Below, piece by piece: positions 18,184 through 30,349 of a stretch of DNA of 64,000 nucleotides (position 1 is the stretch's first letter; each line of letters begins with the position of its first letter). The notes beneath the pieces are model-generated. The model was given only the letters and a program-made list of their open reading frames with translations. It was not told where the DNA came from and made no database searches. Position numbers and translations under genes: made by a program. Origin of the DNA: Chlorogloea sp. CCALA 695 (GTDB lineage: Bacteria > Cyanobacteriota > Cyanobacteriia > Cyanobacteriales > Chroococcidiopsidaceae). The stretch is from assembly GCF_003003885.1 (NCBI RefSeq), contig NZ_PVWN01000021.1:1-64000 (forward strand), written 5' to 3'.

Positions 18184-18390
18184 CTAAATAGGCTCTCCAT
18201 CTTCGAGCGTATAAAGATCGGGTTCTTCACTTAAAAAGTTAAAACTTCCGTTGTTTTGAGCCATTTGCATTAGCTCAGAAGTTTTCGGTTCCGAGCCTTC
18301 ATAAAAAAGTTTTGATTCTAAAAGTAGTCTTTCTGCTGGCGAGAGAGACAAAATTATTTGGATTAAAGACTCAACTAAATTGGCATTCAT
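18184..18390 (-). CDS. Small hypothetical protein, antitoxin-like
   Basis: 68 residues. The helical N-terminus (LVESLIQIILSLSPAERLLLESKLF) resembles short cyanobacterial antitoxin-type proteins, and the C-terminus DLYTLEDGEPI is a recurrent tail in that phylum. No toxin gene is adjacent: neighbours are the glycosyltransferase (convergent) and apcE (divergent). It may be an orphan or a general small protein. Its function is unknown. Confidence 0.55.
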   Translation of the reverse strand: MNANLVESLIQIILSLSPAERLLLESKLFYEGSEPKTSELMQMAQNNGSFNFLSEEPDLYTLEDGEPI

Positions 18391-22214
<3,824 letters not shown>

Positions 22215-22242
22215 ACTGCCTTAAAATCACTTACTCATAAAA

Positions 22243-22268
22243 ACCAGCAAAGACTTTGCTGGTTTTTT
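22243..22268 (+). terminator. Terminator after apcE
   Basis: 9-bp perfect stem ACCAGCAAA-GAC-TTTGCTGGT followed by a six-base T run, 29 bases after the apcE stop. It probably makes a monocistronic apcE message, with partial read-through into apcAB possible. Confidence 0.9.
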
Positions 22269-22593
22269 CTATTGAGGTCGTTCAGTACCAGTTTTTGCCG
22301 CTAATTAATGCCGTAAAAGATTAAGAAAGTATGTAATTGTTCGTCTAAATGAAAAATATATTAATAAGTATTAAGAGGTGAGTCAAAACGTGAACGAAAT
22401 GCAGGAGAATGTTTGCGGAAGGTAAATGAGTTTAAAAGTTTTGTGTATAGGTTTACGCAAGCACCTAAAAAGAATTACTGTCATTAAAGCAGTAGTTGTG
22501 TAGAGATACACGCTATTTTAGATAAACTCAGTTAAATAATTTAAGCCCAAACCAGTTTAAAACATTGGTTTATTCTTTTGGAGGAATCGGTTA
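22269..22593 (+). promoter_or_regulatory. apcA promoter/leader region (325 bp)
   Basis: AT-rich non-coding leader without a recognisable ORF. A strong Shine-Dalgarno GGAGG is at 22580-22584, 9 bases before the apcA ATG. A separate strong promoter is expected because apcAB is expressed far above apcE, but no box could be assigned with confidence. Confidence 0.5.
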
Positions 22594-23079
22594 ATGAGTA
22601 TTGTCACGAAATCAATCGTGAATGCGGATGCCGAAGCTCGCTACCTCAGCCCCGGCGAGCTAGATCGGATCAAAAGCTTTGTTGGTAGTGGAGAGCGCCG
22701 TTTACGGATCGTTCAAGCTTTGACAGAGAACCGCGAGCGGATTGTTAAACAAGCTGGCGATCAGTTGTTCCAAAAGCGTCCTGACGTAGTATCTCCTGGT
22801 GGAAATGCTTACGGTCAAGAAATGACTGCTACTTGCCTCCGAGACATGGATTACTACTTACGTTTGATCACCTACGGAGTAGTAGCTGGCGACGTTACAC
22901 CCATCGAAGAAATTGGTGTTGTAGGCGTTCGGGAAATGTATCGCTCTCTCGGTACTCCAATTGAAGGCGTTGCTGAAGGCATCCGCGCCATGAAAAACGT
23001 TGCTACTTCAATGATGTCTGGTGAAGACTCCGCAGAAGCTGGATCTTACTTCGACTACTTAGTCGGTGCTATGCAGTAA
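22594..23079 (+). CDS. apcA: Allophycocyanin alpha subunit
   Basis: 161 residues, the family's exact length. It is the light-harvesting phycobiliprotein of the phycobilisome core. Phycocyanobilin attaches at Cys81 ([13 protein letters not shown]). The globin-like helices are complete ([21 protein letters not shown] at the start; [13 protein letters not shown] at the end). It is followed by apcB after 44 bases with an AAGGAA ribosome site. Confidence 0.99.
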   Translation: MSIVTKSIVNADAEARYLSPGELDRIKSFVGSGERRLRIVQALTENRERIVKQAGDQLFQKRPDVVSPGGNAYGQEMTATCLRDMDYYLRLITYGVVAGDVTPIEEIGVVGVREMYRSLGTPIEGVAEGIRAMKNVATSMMSGEDSAEAGSYFDYLVGAMQ

Positions 23080-23123
23080 GTAGCTGCAAAACTACTCAAA
23101 AAATTGCTAAAGGAATCAAGACT

Positions 23124-23609
23124 ATGCAAGACGCAATTACTTCTGTAATCAATTCTTCAGACGTTCAAGGTAAGTACCTTGACAACTCCTCCATGGAGAA
23201 GTTAAAAGGCTACTTCCAAACTGGCGAACTTCGCGTTCGTGCAGCCAGTACAATCAGCGCTAATGCCGCAGCGATTGTAAAAGAAGCAGTAGCTAAGTCC
23301 TTGTTGTACTCGGACATCACTCGTCCCGGTGGCAATATGTACACTACTCGTCGCTATGCTGCTTGCATCCGCGATTTAGACTACTACTTGCGTTATTCAA
23401 CCTACGCAATGTTAGCTGGAGATCCTTCAATCCTCGATGAGCGCGTACTCAACGGATTGAAAGAAACCTACAATTCGTTAGGCGTACCCATCGGTGCAAC
23501 CGTTCAATCTATCCAAGCAATGAAAGAAGTAACCGCAAGCTTAGTTGGCCCTGATGCTGGCAAAGAAATGGGTGTTTACTTTGACTACATTTGCTCTGGT
23601 TTAAGCTAA
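23124..23609 (+). CDS. apcB: Allophycocyanin beta subunit
   Basis: 161 residues. It forms the alpha-beta protomer of the core trimers with ApcA. The bilin cysteine is Cys81 ([15 protein letters not shown]). Asn71 in PGGNMY is the conserved methylated asparagine position. It is co-transcribed with apcA. A structured 244-base spacer separates it from apcC. Confidence 0.99.
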   Translation: MQDAITSVINSSDVQGKYLDNSSMEKLKGYFQTGELRVRAASTISANAAAIVKEAVAKSLLYSDITRPGGNMYTTRRYAACIRDLDYYLRYSTYAMLAGDPSILDERVLNGLKETYNSLGVPIGATVQSIQAMKEVTASLVGPDAGKEMGVYFDYICSGLS

Positions 23610-23645
23610 TAGCTGTACAAGCTAAGTAGCATCTTTATTTGAGGT

Positions 23646-23745
23646 CTGGGAGTTAATTTGTGAGTGCTAGAAAGTTTTGTTGCTTATCTTGACTAAAGCT
23701 AGTCAATGAGTACAGACAGTCTAGTATTGACGAGTTGACTCCCAG
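23646..23745 (+). other. Structured apcB-apcC intercistronic region
   Basis: Outer arms CTGGGAGT (23646-23653) and ACTCCCAG (23738-23745) are perfectly complementary and enclose smaller hairpins GACTA-AAGC-TAGTC (23691-23704) and GTCAAT...ATTGAC (about 23703-23731, sharing two bases with the previous one). The spacer may be an RNA fold governing apcC stoichiometry or message processing. No T run follows, so it is not a classical terminator. Confidence 0.5.
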
Positions 23746-23853
23746 CCTTCGATCAAACTATAGATAAGAGTAGAGTAAAGGCGATCGCATAGGACTTTAC
23801 TTACAACCATTGAAATCAAAATTTTTTTATTAAGCCACAGGAGATTCTTACCG

Positions 23854-24057
23854 ATGCGAATGTTTAAAATAACGGCTTGCGTTCCCAGTCAAACACGGAT
23901 TCGCACCCAAAGAGAATTACAAAATACTTATTTTACTAAGTTAGTTCCTTATGAAAATTGGTTCCGCGAACAGCAGCGCATTATGAAAATGGGCGGCAAA
24001 ATTATGAAAGTTGAACTAGCAACTGGTAAGCCTGGTATGAATACTGGCTTAGCCTAA
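23854..24057 (+). CDS. apcC: Phycobilisome small core linker (Lc, about 7.8 kDa)
   Basis: 67 residues, CpcD-type linker fold. It starts MRMFKITACVPSQTRIRTQRELQNTYFTKLV and ends KIMKVELATGKPG, basic throughout. It caps allophycocyanin trimers in the core cylinders. A ribosome site GGAG lies about 11 bases before the ATG. It is last of the apc cluster and is followed by a strong terminator. Confidence 0.98.
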   Translation: MRMFKITACVPSQTRIRTQRELQNTYFTKLVPYENWFREQQRIMKMGGKIMKVELATGKPGMNTGLA

Positions 24058-24086
24058 TTACTTTAATTAAAGTAGATTTGCGTTTG

Positions 24087-24112
24087 AGGAGGTGTTACAG
24101 CCTCCTTTTTTT
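24087..24112 (+). terminator. Terminator after apcC
   Basis: AGGAGG-TGTTACAG-CCTCCT stem followed by a run of seven T residues, 30 bases after the apcC stop. Confidence 0.9.
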
Positions 24113-24209
24113 GTTGTATTGGATGTAAAATTTAAAACTATCAAATTACACTTGCGCTATAGAGCAACCAGTGTCAAACTCCTAATGTCGTGAAGTCCTT
24201 TGATTTATT

Positions 24210-25391
24210 GTGGAATTACGCCAATTAATCCCCTTATTTGATACTTCTGTTTCCCGGTGGGCTACTTTGGCGCGGTTATTGCGCTGGCTAACTTTACTTT
24301 GGGTATTTATCGGCTTAGTCATCTTGTTTTCCGCCTCTTATCCTGTGGGCGAAGCAGAATTTGGGGATGGGTGGTACTACTTTAAGCGGCAAATTATCTC
24401 AATAATTATTGGCTTAGTGGTATTCAATTGGGTGATACATTCACCGTTGCGGCGAATTTTAGGCATGGCGCACTGGTTTGTATTTCTGTTTTTAGCACTG
24501 ATTTTTGTAACTTTAATTCCAGGAGTAGGAACAAATACTAATGGTGCAGCGCGTTGGATAGCTTTGGGTTCATTTCAGTTGCAGCCTTCAGAATTAATTA
24601 AGCCGTTTTTAGTGCTGCAAAGCGCGCGCTTATTTGGGCAATGGCATAAATTAAAGTGGCAATCCCGGCTGATTTGGCTAAGTATTTTTGCTTTGGTGCT
24701 AGGGGGAATTTTAGCCCAGCCAAACTTGAGTACAACCGCTTTGTGTGGGATGGCTTTGTGGCTAATAGCACTGGCGGGGGGATTGCCTTATACTTATTTG
24801 ACTATGACGGCTATAGGGGGCGTACTGCTGGCTTTTGGTAGTATTAGCAGGCACGACTACCAAAAACGACGGGTACTGTCATTTCTCAATCCTTGGGAAG
24901 ATGCGTTGAACAATGGTTATCAATTGGTACAAAGCTTGCTGGCTATTGGGTCTGGCGGTAGTTGGGGGATGGGATACGGGCTATCTCAGCAAAAATTATT
25001 TTATCTACCAATTCAGTATACAGATTTTATTTTTGCAGTATTTGCCGAAGAATTTGGTTTTGTTGGCTGTACGTTGTTTTTACTATTGTTGGTAGTTTAT
25101 GGGGCGATCGCTTTATTCGTAGCATTTAAAACTACAAATCCGGTGCATCGCTTGGTAGCTATTGGCGCAATGATTTTTTTGGTAGGACAATCATTGTTAA
25201 ATATTGGCGTAGCTGCGGGTGCTTTACCTACTACGGGTTTACCTTTACCTTTGGTTAGCTATGGTGGTAATTCAATTATTGCGAGTTTGCTGATAGCTGG
25301 GTTGTTAATTCGCGTCGCTAGAGAAAGCAGTGAGGGACAAGTTGTGTCTTTACCGCAGCGTAGTTCTGTAAAGGGGCGATCGCGTTTTTAG
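24210..25391 (+). CDS. ftsW: FtsW/RodA/SpoVE-family cell division glycosyltransferase
   Basis: 393 residues, about ten membrane helices. SEDS-family peptidoglycan polymerase acting at the septum with its class b PBP. The signature region is GMGYGLSQQKLFYLPIQYTD followed by FAVFAEEFGFVG, and the C-terminal TTGLPLPLVSYGGNS is the classical SEDS motif. Start is GTG at 24210, because TGA lies three codons upstream in frame. RodA is an alternative, but FtsW is more likely given the typical cyanobacterial annotation. Confidence 0.88.
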   Translation: MELRQLIPLFDTSVSRWATLARLLRWLTLLWVFIGLVILFSASYPVGEAEFGDGWYYFKRQIISIIIGLVVFNWVIHSPLRRILGMAHWFVFLFLALIFVTLIPGVGTNTNGAARWIALGSFQLQPSELIKPFLVLQSARLFGQWHKLKWQSRLIWLSIFALVLGGILAQPNLSTTALCGMALWLIALAGGLPYTYLTMTAIGGVLLAFGSISRHDYQKRRVLSFLNPWEDALNNGYQLVQSLLAIGSGGSWGMGYGLSQQKLFYLPIQYTDFIFAVFAEEFGFVGCTLFLLLLVVYGAIALFVAFKTTNPVHRLVAIGAMIFLVGQSLLNIGVAAGALPTTGLPLPLVSYGGNSIIASLLIAGLLIRVARESSEGQVVSLPQRSSVKGRSRF

Positions 25392-25464
25392 ATTAATGGC
25401 AGCTATAAGTTTTGGATAACTAAGTTAAAATTGAGCAGTAATCAGCATTTCATGCTCGAAAAGA

Positions 25465-26193
25465 ATGCAAACTTATATATACGAACTAGAACACTTTGCT
25501 AATAATCTAGTTACGAGCCAACTAACTCATCTAAATTTGACGAGTATTGTAATTATTTTTACAGCCGGATTGCTTACGAGCTTAACCCCATGTATGCTGT
25601 CGATGCTGCCAATCACAATTGGTTATATTGGCGGCTATGAAACAAAAAACCGCTTGCAAGCTGCGATCGCATCTACTTGGTTTGCTTTAGGTCTTGCCAC
25701 TACTTTAGCAGCCCTAGGCATAGTTGCTGCCTTTGTGGGTAAGGTTTACGGGCAAGTAGGAATAGGTTTACCAATTATTGTTAGCATTATTGCTATTTTA
25801 ATGGGGCTAAATTTATTAGAAGCATTGCCCTTACAATTGCCGTCTTTTGGGGGAATGAACTGGATTTCTAAAGATTTCCCTCCATCCGTACGTTCTTATT
25901 TAATCGGCTTAACTTTTGGGGTAGTGGCTTCTCCTTGCAGTACGCCAGTGCTGGCAACTTTACTCGCTTGGATTGCTAGTACCCATGACTTAGTTTTAGG
26001 TGCAGGTTTGCTGCTTGCTTATACGGTGGGTTACGTTACGCCGTTAATTTTGGCAGGAACTTTTACCGCCGCCATTAAAAGTTTACTAGAGTTGCGGCGG
26101 TGGTCAGGATGGATTACCCCCGTAAGCGGGGCTATTATGGTAGGTTTTGGTGTATTTTCCTTGTTATTTCGGCTTCCTGTAGGAATATTTTAA
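25465..26193 (+). CDS. ccdA: Cytochrome c biogenesis thiol-disulfide transporter CcdA
   Basis: 242 residues with six hydrophobic segments. It passes reducing equivalents from stromal-side thioredoxin across the thylakoid membrane, to keep apocytochrome c haem-binding cysteines reduced. The two active cysteines are in LTPCMLSMLPI and ASPCSTPVLATLLAW, the paired motif of the DsbD/CcdA membrane domain. Its stop is immediately followed by the ccs1 ATG, giving a two-gene system II cytochrome c maturation operon. Confidence 0.95.
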   Translation: MQTYIYELEHFANNLVTSQLTHLNLTSIVIIFTAGLLTSLTPCMLSMLPITIGYIGGYETKNRLQAAIASTWFALGLATTLAALGIVAAFVGKVYGQVGIGLPIIVSIIAILMGLNLLEALPLQLPSFGGMNWISKDFPPSVRSYLIGLTFGVVASPCSTPVLATLLAWIASTHDLVLGAGLLLAYTVGYVTPLILAGTFTAAIKSLLELRRWSGWITPVSGAIMVGFGVFSLLFRLPVGIF

Positions 26194-27600
26194 ATGACTT
26201 TAGATAATATACCTGAAGCCCAACCTTCTATTTGGTCGGCTCCGCAAAGATTCATAAAAAAAGAACTATTACCTGTACTTACAGATTTACGGTTGGCGAT
26301 TTTGCTGCTACTTGCGATCGCGCTTTTTAGTATTAGCGGTACAGTAATTGAGCAAGGGCAACCTGTCGCCTTTTACCAAGCCAATTATCCCGAAGATCCA
26401 GCTTTATTTGGTTTTCTTAGCTGGAAAGTGCTTCTAGCGGCGGGTTTTGACCATGTTTATCGTACTTGGTGGTATTTAGCCTTACTAATACTATTTGGCA
26501 TTAGCTTAACGGCTTGTACTTTTACAAGACAATTGCCAGCATTAAAAGCTTCACGCACATGGAAGTTTTACGATAAACCCCGCCAGTTTGAAAAATTGGC
26601 TCTAAGTGCCGAACTCGATACAGGAACCCTATCAGATTTAACTCAACAACTCCAAAGCCGCCGCTACTTAGTATTTGCTGGAGAAAATAATAATTTATAT
26701 GCCCGTAAAGGCATTGCTGGACGCATTGGGCCGATTGTCGTGCATATTGGCATCGTTGCCATTTTATTAGGTGGTATTGGGGGCGCAATGACAGGCTTCA
26801 TCGCTCAAGAGTTGGTTCCTAGCGGGGAGAGTTTTGCTGTTAAAAATATAGTAGATGCTGGGCCCTGGGCAGCGCCCCAAATTCCTCAAGATTGGTCTTT
26901 GCGAGTCAATCGTTTTTGGATTGATTACACGCCTAATGGCGGCATTGATCAGTTTTACTCTGACTTATCAGTTTTAGACAAGCAAGGGCAAGAAGTTAAG
27001 CGAAAAACAATCTTTGTTAACGAACCCTTGCGTTACAAAGGCGTAACTTTGTACCAAACCGATTGGGGAGTTTCTAGCATTCGCATCCGTGTGAACAAAA
27101 GCCCGGTTTTGCAATTACCAATGGCTAAACTAAATACCAACGGGCAAGGGCGGATTTGGGCAACTTGGATTCCGACAAAAACAGATATGAGTGAAGGCGT
27201 TTCTTTACTAACTAGAGATTTACAAGGAATGCTACTACTTTACGATGTCAAAGGGCAGTTGATATCTACCTTACGCCCTGGAATGTCGACTCAAGTTAAC
27301 GGCGTAACTCTGTATATTGACGAGCTAGTTGGCAGTACGGGATTGCAAATTAAAGCTGACCCCAGCATACCAGTTGTTTATACTGGCTTCGTGCTATTAA
27401 TGCTAGGTGTGGTGATGAGCTATGTTTCTCACTCGCAAATTTGGGCTTTGCAGCAAGATGGACATTTTTATGTAGGTGGCAAAACTAATCGGGCGCAGGT
27501 AGGTTTTGAGCAAGAAATACTCGATATTTTGGCTCAACTTACTGCCCAAAAGCAGGTTGAAGACTCAACGATTAAGTCAGAACTTGCGGCTAAATCTTAA
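26194..27600 (+). CDS. ccs1: Cytochrome c biogenesis protein Ccs1/ResB
   Basis: 468 residues. It is half of the system II haem lyase, working with CcsA. Three N-terminal membrane helices occur ([54 protein letters not shown]), then a large lumenal domain (about 200-395) and a final helix near 390-410 ([20 protein letters not shown]). The segment before the first helix and [16 protein letters not shown] are typical of ResB. It directly abuts ccdA. The partner ccsA is not in the window. Confidence 0.95.
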   Translation: MTLDNIPEAQPSIWSAPQRFIKKELLPVLTDLRLAILLLLAIALFSISGTVIEQGQPVAFYQANYPEDPALFGFLSWKVLLAAGFDHVYRTWWYLALLILFGISLTACTFTRQLPALKASRTWKFYDKPRQFEKLALSAELDTGTLSDLTQQLQSRRYLVFAGENNNLYARKGIAGRIGPIVVHIGIVAILLGGIGGAMTGFIAQELVPSGESFAVKNIVDAGPWAAPQIPQDWSLRVNRFWIDYTPNGGIDQFYSDLSVLDKQGQEVKRKTIFVNEPLRYKGVTLYQTDWGVSSIRIRVNKSPVLQLPMAKLNTNGQGRIWATWIPTKTDMSEGVSLLTRDLQGMLLLYDVKGQLISTLRPGMSTQVNGVTLYIDELVGSTGLQIKADPSIPVVYTGFVLLMLGVVMSYVSHSQIWALQQDGHFYVGGKTNRAQVGFEQEILDILAQLTAQKQVEDSTIKSELAAKS

Positions 27601-27642
27601 AAGCCTCAATGGCAATGATTTTGCGTAATTTTAAAACCAATG

Positions 27643-27669
27643 TAGAGACGTTGCAATGCAACGTCTCTA
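27643..27669. repeat. 27-bp intergenic palindrome (GAGACGTTGCA family)
   Basis: Perfect 13-bp inverted repeat TAGAGACGTTGCA / TGCAACGTCTCTA around one central base, between convergent ccs1 and the GST gene. It shares its outer stem with 13880-13904. No T run follows, so it is read as a dispersed palindromic element rather than a terminator. Confidence 0.8.
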
Positions 27670-27699
27670 TTCATATAGTTAACCAGTAATCCGCCTAAA

Positions 27700-28332
27700 T
27701 TAAGTTAAAAGCTCGTACTTGCCACCACGTTCTAGCGCGCGCTGGTAAGCTGGACGAGTGTGGATGCGTTCGAGAAAGGCTTTAAGCTTTGGACGACTTG
27801 CATCTAAGCCTGCTTGGGCTTCTACTGCCTCTACAGGAAAACTCATTTGGATATCGGCGGCGGTAAATTCTTCGCCCACAAACCATTCGTTTTTACTAAG
27901 TTCGCTTTCTAAATAATCAAAGTGAAGTTTAATTTGGGGTGTAACAAATTGGCCAGCTACGGAGCTATCCCCTAATCCAAAATTATCAAGCAGGAGTTTC
28001 ATGACTAATAAAGGCATTGCCGAGCCTTCAGAATAATGCAACCAGTAATCGTATCGCAATTTCTCTGGTGTGCCTAATGGGGGTGCAAGCTTACCCTCGC
28101 CATAACGCTCTACCAAGTAATCAGTAATTGCTCCCGACTCTGCTAAAGTTTGCCCCTCGTCGGTAATAACAGGAGATTTGCCCAAAGGATGCACTTCTTT
28201 AAGGGCTGCTGGAGCCAGCATGGTGTTTGAGTCTCGCTCGTAACGCTTAACCTCATAATCAAGCCCAAGTTCCTCTAATAGCCAGAGAATGCGCTGAGAA
28301 CGAGAGTTGTTTAAATGGTGTACGACGATCAT
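27700..28332 (-). CDS. Glutathione S-transferase family protein
   Basis: 210 residues, cytosolic. The N-terminal thioredoxin-fold domain starts VVHHLNNSRSQRILWLLEELGL, with Ser in the catalytic position region. HPLGKSPVITDEG and LAESGAITDYLVERYG form the glutathione site (cis-Pro and Glu-Ser). The C-terminal helical domain contains FTAADIQMSFPVEA with its capping motif. The substrate (xenobiotic or peroxide detoxification) is not predictable. Confidence 0.93.
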   Translation of the reverse strand: MIVVHHLNNSRSQRILWLLEELGLDYEVKRYERDSNTMLAPAALKEVHPLGKSPVITDEGQTLAESGAITDYLVERYGEGKLAPPLGTPEKLRYDYWLHYSEGSAMPLLVMKLLLDNFGLGDSSVAGQFVTPQIKLHFDYLESELSKNEWFVGEEFTAADIQMSFPVEAVEAQAGLDASRPKLKAFLERIHTRPAYQRALERGGKYELLT

Positions 28333-28382
28333 ATAGTGATTTTTAGATTGTATATTTGGTAAAGAAATGCGATTGCTGTTTA

Positions 28383-28838
28383 TTAGCTAATTACAACTGC
28401 CCTGGGGTTGACTTCCAAAATTAGGCGATCGCCATAATGTATTTGAGGAATCAACGAACTTACTATTACTTCTACAATTGCCGGAGCTTGAAAGTGTCCA
28501 ATTTTTGTCTCAGGATGAGGATAGTAAACTAATCCCAAGTAGGTAATCTCTTGAAAGATAACTCTACATGGTGAAAAGGAAAAGTCCTCAGAGGGGTATT
28601 CCTGATGCCACTGAATGTTTTTAAATGTATATTCCGGCTGCTTGATAGTGAAACTTCTAGGACTAATCGATATATTTAATGTGCCAGGGAAAAAAGCGCT
28701 CAGGTCAAGCCCCAATTTTTGAAAAAAAGGGGTCTGCATTTCTATAGTCCCTCTAGGATAAGGGCTATTTTTTGCCATCCCTGACGCTACTTGATGCCCT
28801 CGGGCGATAATTCCCGCCACAGCCTGCCATTTTTGCAT
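28383..28838 (-). CDS. DUF120-like protein (archaeal CTP-dependent riboflavin-kinase fold)
   Basis: 151 residues. The pattern GIIARGHQVASGMA...PYPRGTIEMQTPFFQKLG...FPGTLNISISPRSF, followed by GHFQAPAIVEVI and YGDRLILEV, resembles the archaeal CTP-dependent riboflavin kinase fold (DUF120), notably the PGTLN strand and the closing D-x-L-x-I/L motif. Cyanobacteria normally use RibF, so the biochemical role here is uncertain. Confidence in the fold is moderate, in the reaction low. It precedes GST on the same strand and follows queF. Confidence 0.6.
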   Translation of the reverse strand: MQKWQAVAGIIARGHQVASGMAKNSPYPRGTIEMQTPFFQKLGLDLSAFFPGTLNISISPRSFTIKQPEYTFKNIQWHQEYPSEDFSFSPCRVIFQEITYLGLVYYPHPETKIGHFQAPAIVEVIVSSLIPQIHYGDRLILEVNPRAVVIS

Positions 28839-28862
28839 AGTCTAGGCGCACCGCCAGTATTT

Positions 28863-29297
28863 TTAATTTGCCTTTTGATGCCTAACTTCAATTACTGTAT
28901 GGACGTTACCGCGTGGAGAATAATCGCCTTTAATATAGACTTCCAATGGATCGCAAGCGACTACAAAGTCATCTAAAATTTGGTTAATTGATTCTTCGTG
29001 AGAAATATAGCGATCGCGGTAACTATTGATATACAGTTTAATTGCCTTTAATTCCACAACTAAGCGATCAGGAACGTAAGTAATGTAGATAGTTGCAAAG
29101 TCAGGGTAGCCAGAAAACGGACACTTACAGGTAAATTCTGGTAAGGTAACGTGAATATCGTACCTGCGCCCTATACGTGGATTGGGAAAGGTAATTAGTT
29201 CGCCTTTAGCAATCTCGCGTTCGCCATACTTCATTTCTACTGTAGTAGGCTGTTTGTTTTCTGCACTTTGTTGCCCAGCTAAAGAGTCATTAGTCAT
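28863..29297 (-). CDS. queF: NADPH-dependent 7-cyano-7-deazaguanine reductase
   Basis: 144 residues from ATG 29297 (MTNDSLAGQQ). A longer ORF start would overlap the upstream gene. QueF reduces preQ0 to preQ1 in queuosine biosynthesis. The catalytic Cys59 and Asp66 are in FTCKCPFSGYPDFA with the correct seven-residue spacing. The family motif ELKAIKLYINSYRDRYISHE follows. It lies 4 bases after the stop of the Cys-rich gene (29302), so the two are co-transcribed. Confidence 0.93.
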   Translation of the reverse strand: MTNDSLAGQQSAENKQPTTVEMKYGEREIAKGELITFPNPRIGRRYDIHVTLPEFTCKCPFSGYPDFATIYITYVPDRLVVELKAIKLYINSYRDRYISHEESINQILDDFVVACDPLEVYIKGDYSPRGNVHTVIEVRHQKAN

Positions 29298-29301
29298 CGG
29301 C

Positions 29302-29700
29302 TTAATTGCTACTCTGCCAATCTGGACAATTATTATCTTCCCAGCCGTAAGGGTGCATTCCACATACTAACAAGTTACCGTTGTAAACTTGTCCATGATA
29401 TTGAGAGCAACCTTTGCAAGCAGGATGCCTAGTGTCTGTAGGTTCCACTAAATGAGGAAAAGGCTGTTCCAAATCGTTCATCACGTCTTCAAGGTCGCTG
29501 TAAACATCAAAGAGTGGTTCTGCCCAATCTTGCAAATACAAATCGAACTCTATCTCAATTGTATTTTGCAGTTGTGAGGCAATTGTTTCTGATACTTCAA
29601 AAAATGAGTCTACTACTTCTGTAACTCCGACAAAGAAATGCTCTACTTCATCGGTGACATCTTCAAGAATTTCTAAAAAGTCTTTTTGCCAGTTTTCCAT
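29302..29700 (-). CDS. Conserved cyanobacterial hypothetical protein with C-terminal cysteine cluster
   Basis: 132 residues in two parts. Residues 1-85 are strongly acidic and helical, with many Glu and Asp (FLEILEDVTDEVEHFF...LEDVMNDLE). The C-terminus has HPACKGCSQYHGQ and a later CGMHPYG...NNCPDW, a four-cysteine set (CxxC, C, C) suggestive of a small zinc or iron-sulfur site. Its function is unknown. It stands directly before queF on the same strand, which itself handles a Zn-independent reaction, so linkage is only positional. Confidence 0.75.
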   Translation of the reverse strand: MENWQKDFLEILEDVTDEVEHFFVGVTEVVDSFFEVSETIASQLQNTIEIEFDLYLQDWAEPLFDVYSDLEDVMNDLEQPFPHLVEPTDTRHPACKGCSQYHGQVYNGNLLVCGMHPYGWEDNNCPDWQSSN

Positions 29701-29803
29701 CCGCTTTTAAGCGTTTTAAGCTATTAAAAGTTTTACTTGCGGCGATCACCCTATTCTATGTATAGCGAATGCTTACAAGTTAAGGTTTTAAATTCAATTT
29801 ACT

Positions 29804-30172
29804 TTACTTATCGCGCTTGAGATTTTTTAGTTCTTCTTGCAATCCCATAACTTGTTGACGGAGATTGTCTACATCTTGAACTTTCTCTGGAGTCGTGGCG
29901 CTTTCGTCTTCCGAGATAATTTCTATTCGGCGCGGTTCGGTGGGGGTGCTAGTTGGTTCAGCGTTAGGCGTTTGGGCAGCTTGTTGAGCTTTCTGCATCA
30001 TATCTTCAACAAACTTTTTAGCTTCTTCGGTGTTCATTTCACCACGAGAAACCATTTCATCCGCTAATTTTTGGGCTTGCGCTCTAATTCCCCCAGCTTT
30101 TTCGCCAGCGTAGGAAGCTAGACCAACGCCGAGATAAAAAGCTTTTTGTACAATATCTCCAAAACCAGGCAT
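29804..30172 (-). CDS. Phasin-like helical protein
   Basis: 122 residues. The start MPGFGDIVQKAFYLGVGLASYAGEKAGG is followed by helices with EMVSRGEMNTEEAKKFVEDMMQKAQ, matching the phasin-like/poly(hydroxyalkanoate) granule-associated family common in cyanobacteria. The C-terminus is Pro/Thr/Glu-rich, then a final coiled coil LRQQVMGLQEELKNLKRDK. It may coat granules or act as a scaffold; no PHA synthase gene is in the window. The SRP RNA lies between it and rca. Confidence 0.7.
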   Translation of the reverse strand: MPGFGDIVQKAFYLGVGLASYAGEKAGGIRAQAQKLADEMVSRGEMNTEEAKKFVEDMMQKAQQAAQTPNAEPTSTPTEPRRIEIISEDESATTPEKVQDVDNLRQQVMGLQEELKNLKRDK

Positions 30173-30192
30173 GGCGGTTTTTGCTCTCTTGA

Positions 30193-30295
30193 AAACTAGG
30201 GAACCCGGAGACCACGCCTACCACAAGCATCCCGTATTGCTGCTACCTTCCGGTTCTGACAAGATTTGGGCGTTGCGATCGCATGGATCCAGGTC
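30193..30295 (-). ncRNA. ffs: Signal recognition particle RNA (small bacterial type)
   Basis: Read on the minus strand the region contains GTCAGAACCGGAAGG, then TAGCAGCAATACGGGATG, the conserved Ffh-binding helix 8 core with its GGAA tetraloop. Flanking CGCC and GGCG arms extend the hairpin, and the 3' end CCGGGTTCCC is typical. The length is about 100 nt. Ends are estimated from the promoter and the loss of pairing. It sits between rca and the phasin-like gene, on the same strand. Confidence 0.85.
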
Positions 30296-30302
30296 TAAAT
30301 TT

Positions 30303-30330
30303 AATATAGCATTTTTAGCGCCACTAGCAA
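30303..30330 (-). promoter_or_regulatory. Sigma-70-type promoter of the SRP RNA
   Basis: On the minus strand TTGCTA (-35), a 16-base spacer and TATATT (-10), with transcription expected near 30295, just before the SRP RNA body. It lies directly after the rca stop. Confidence 0.6.
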
Positions 30331-30349
30331 TTTTTGTTGTCTATTTCCT

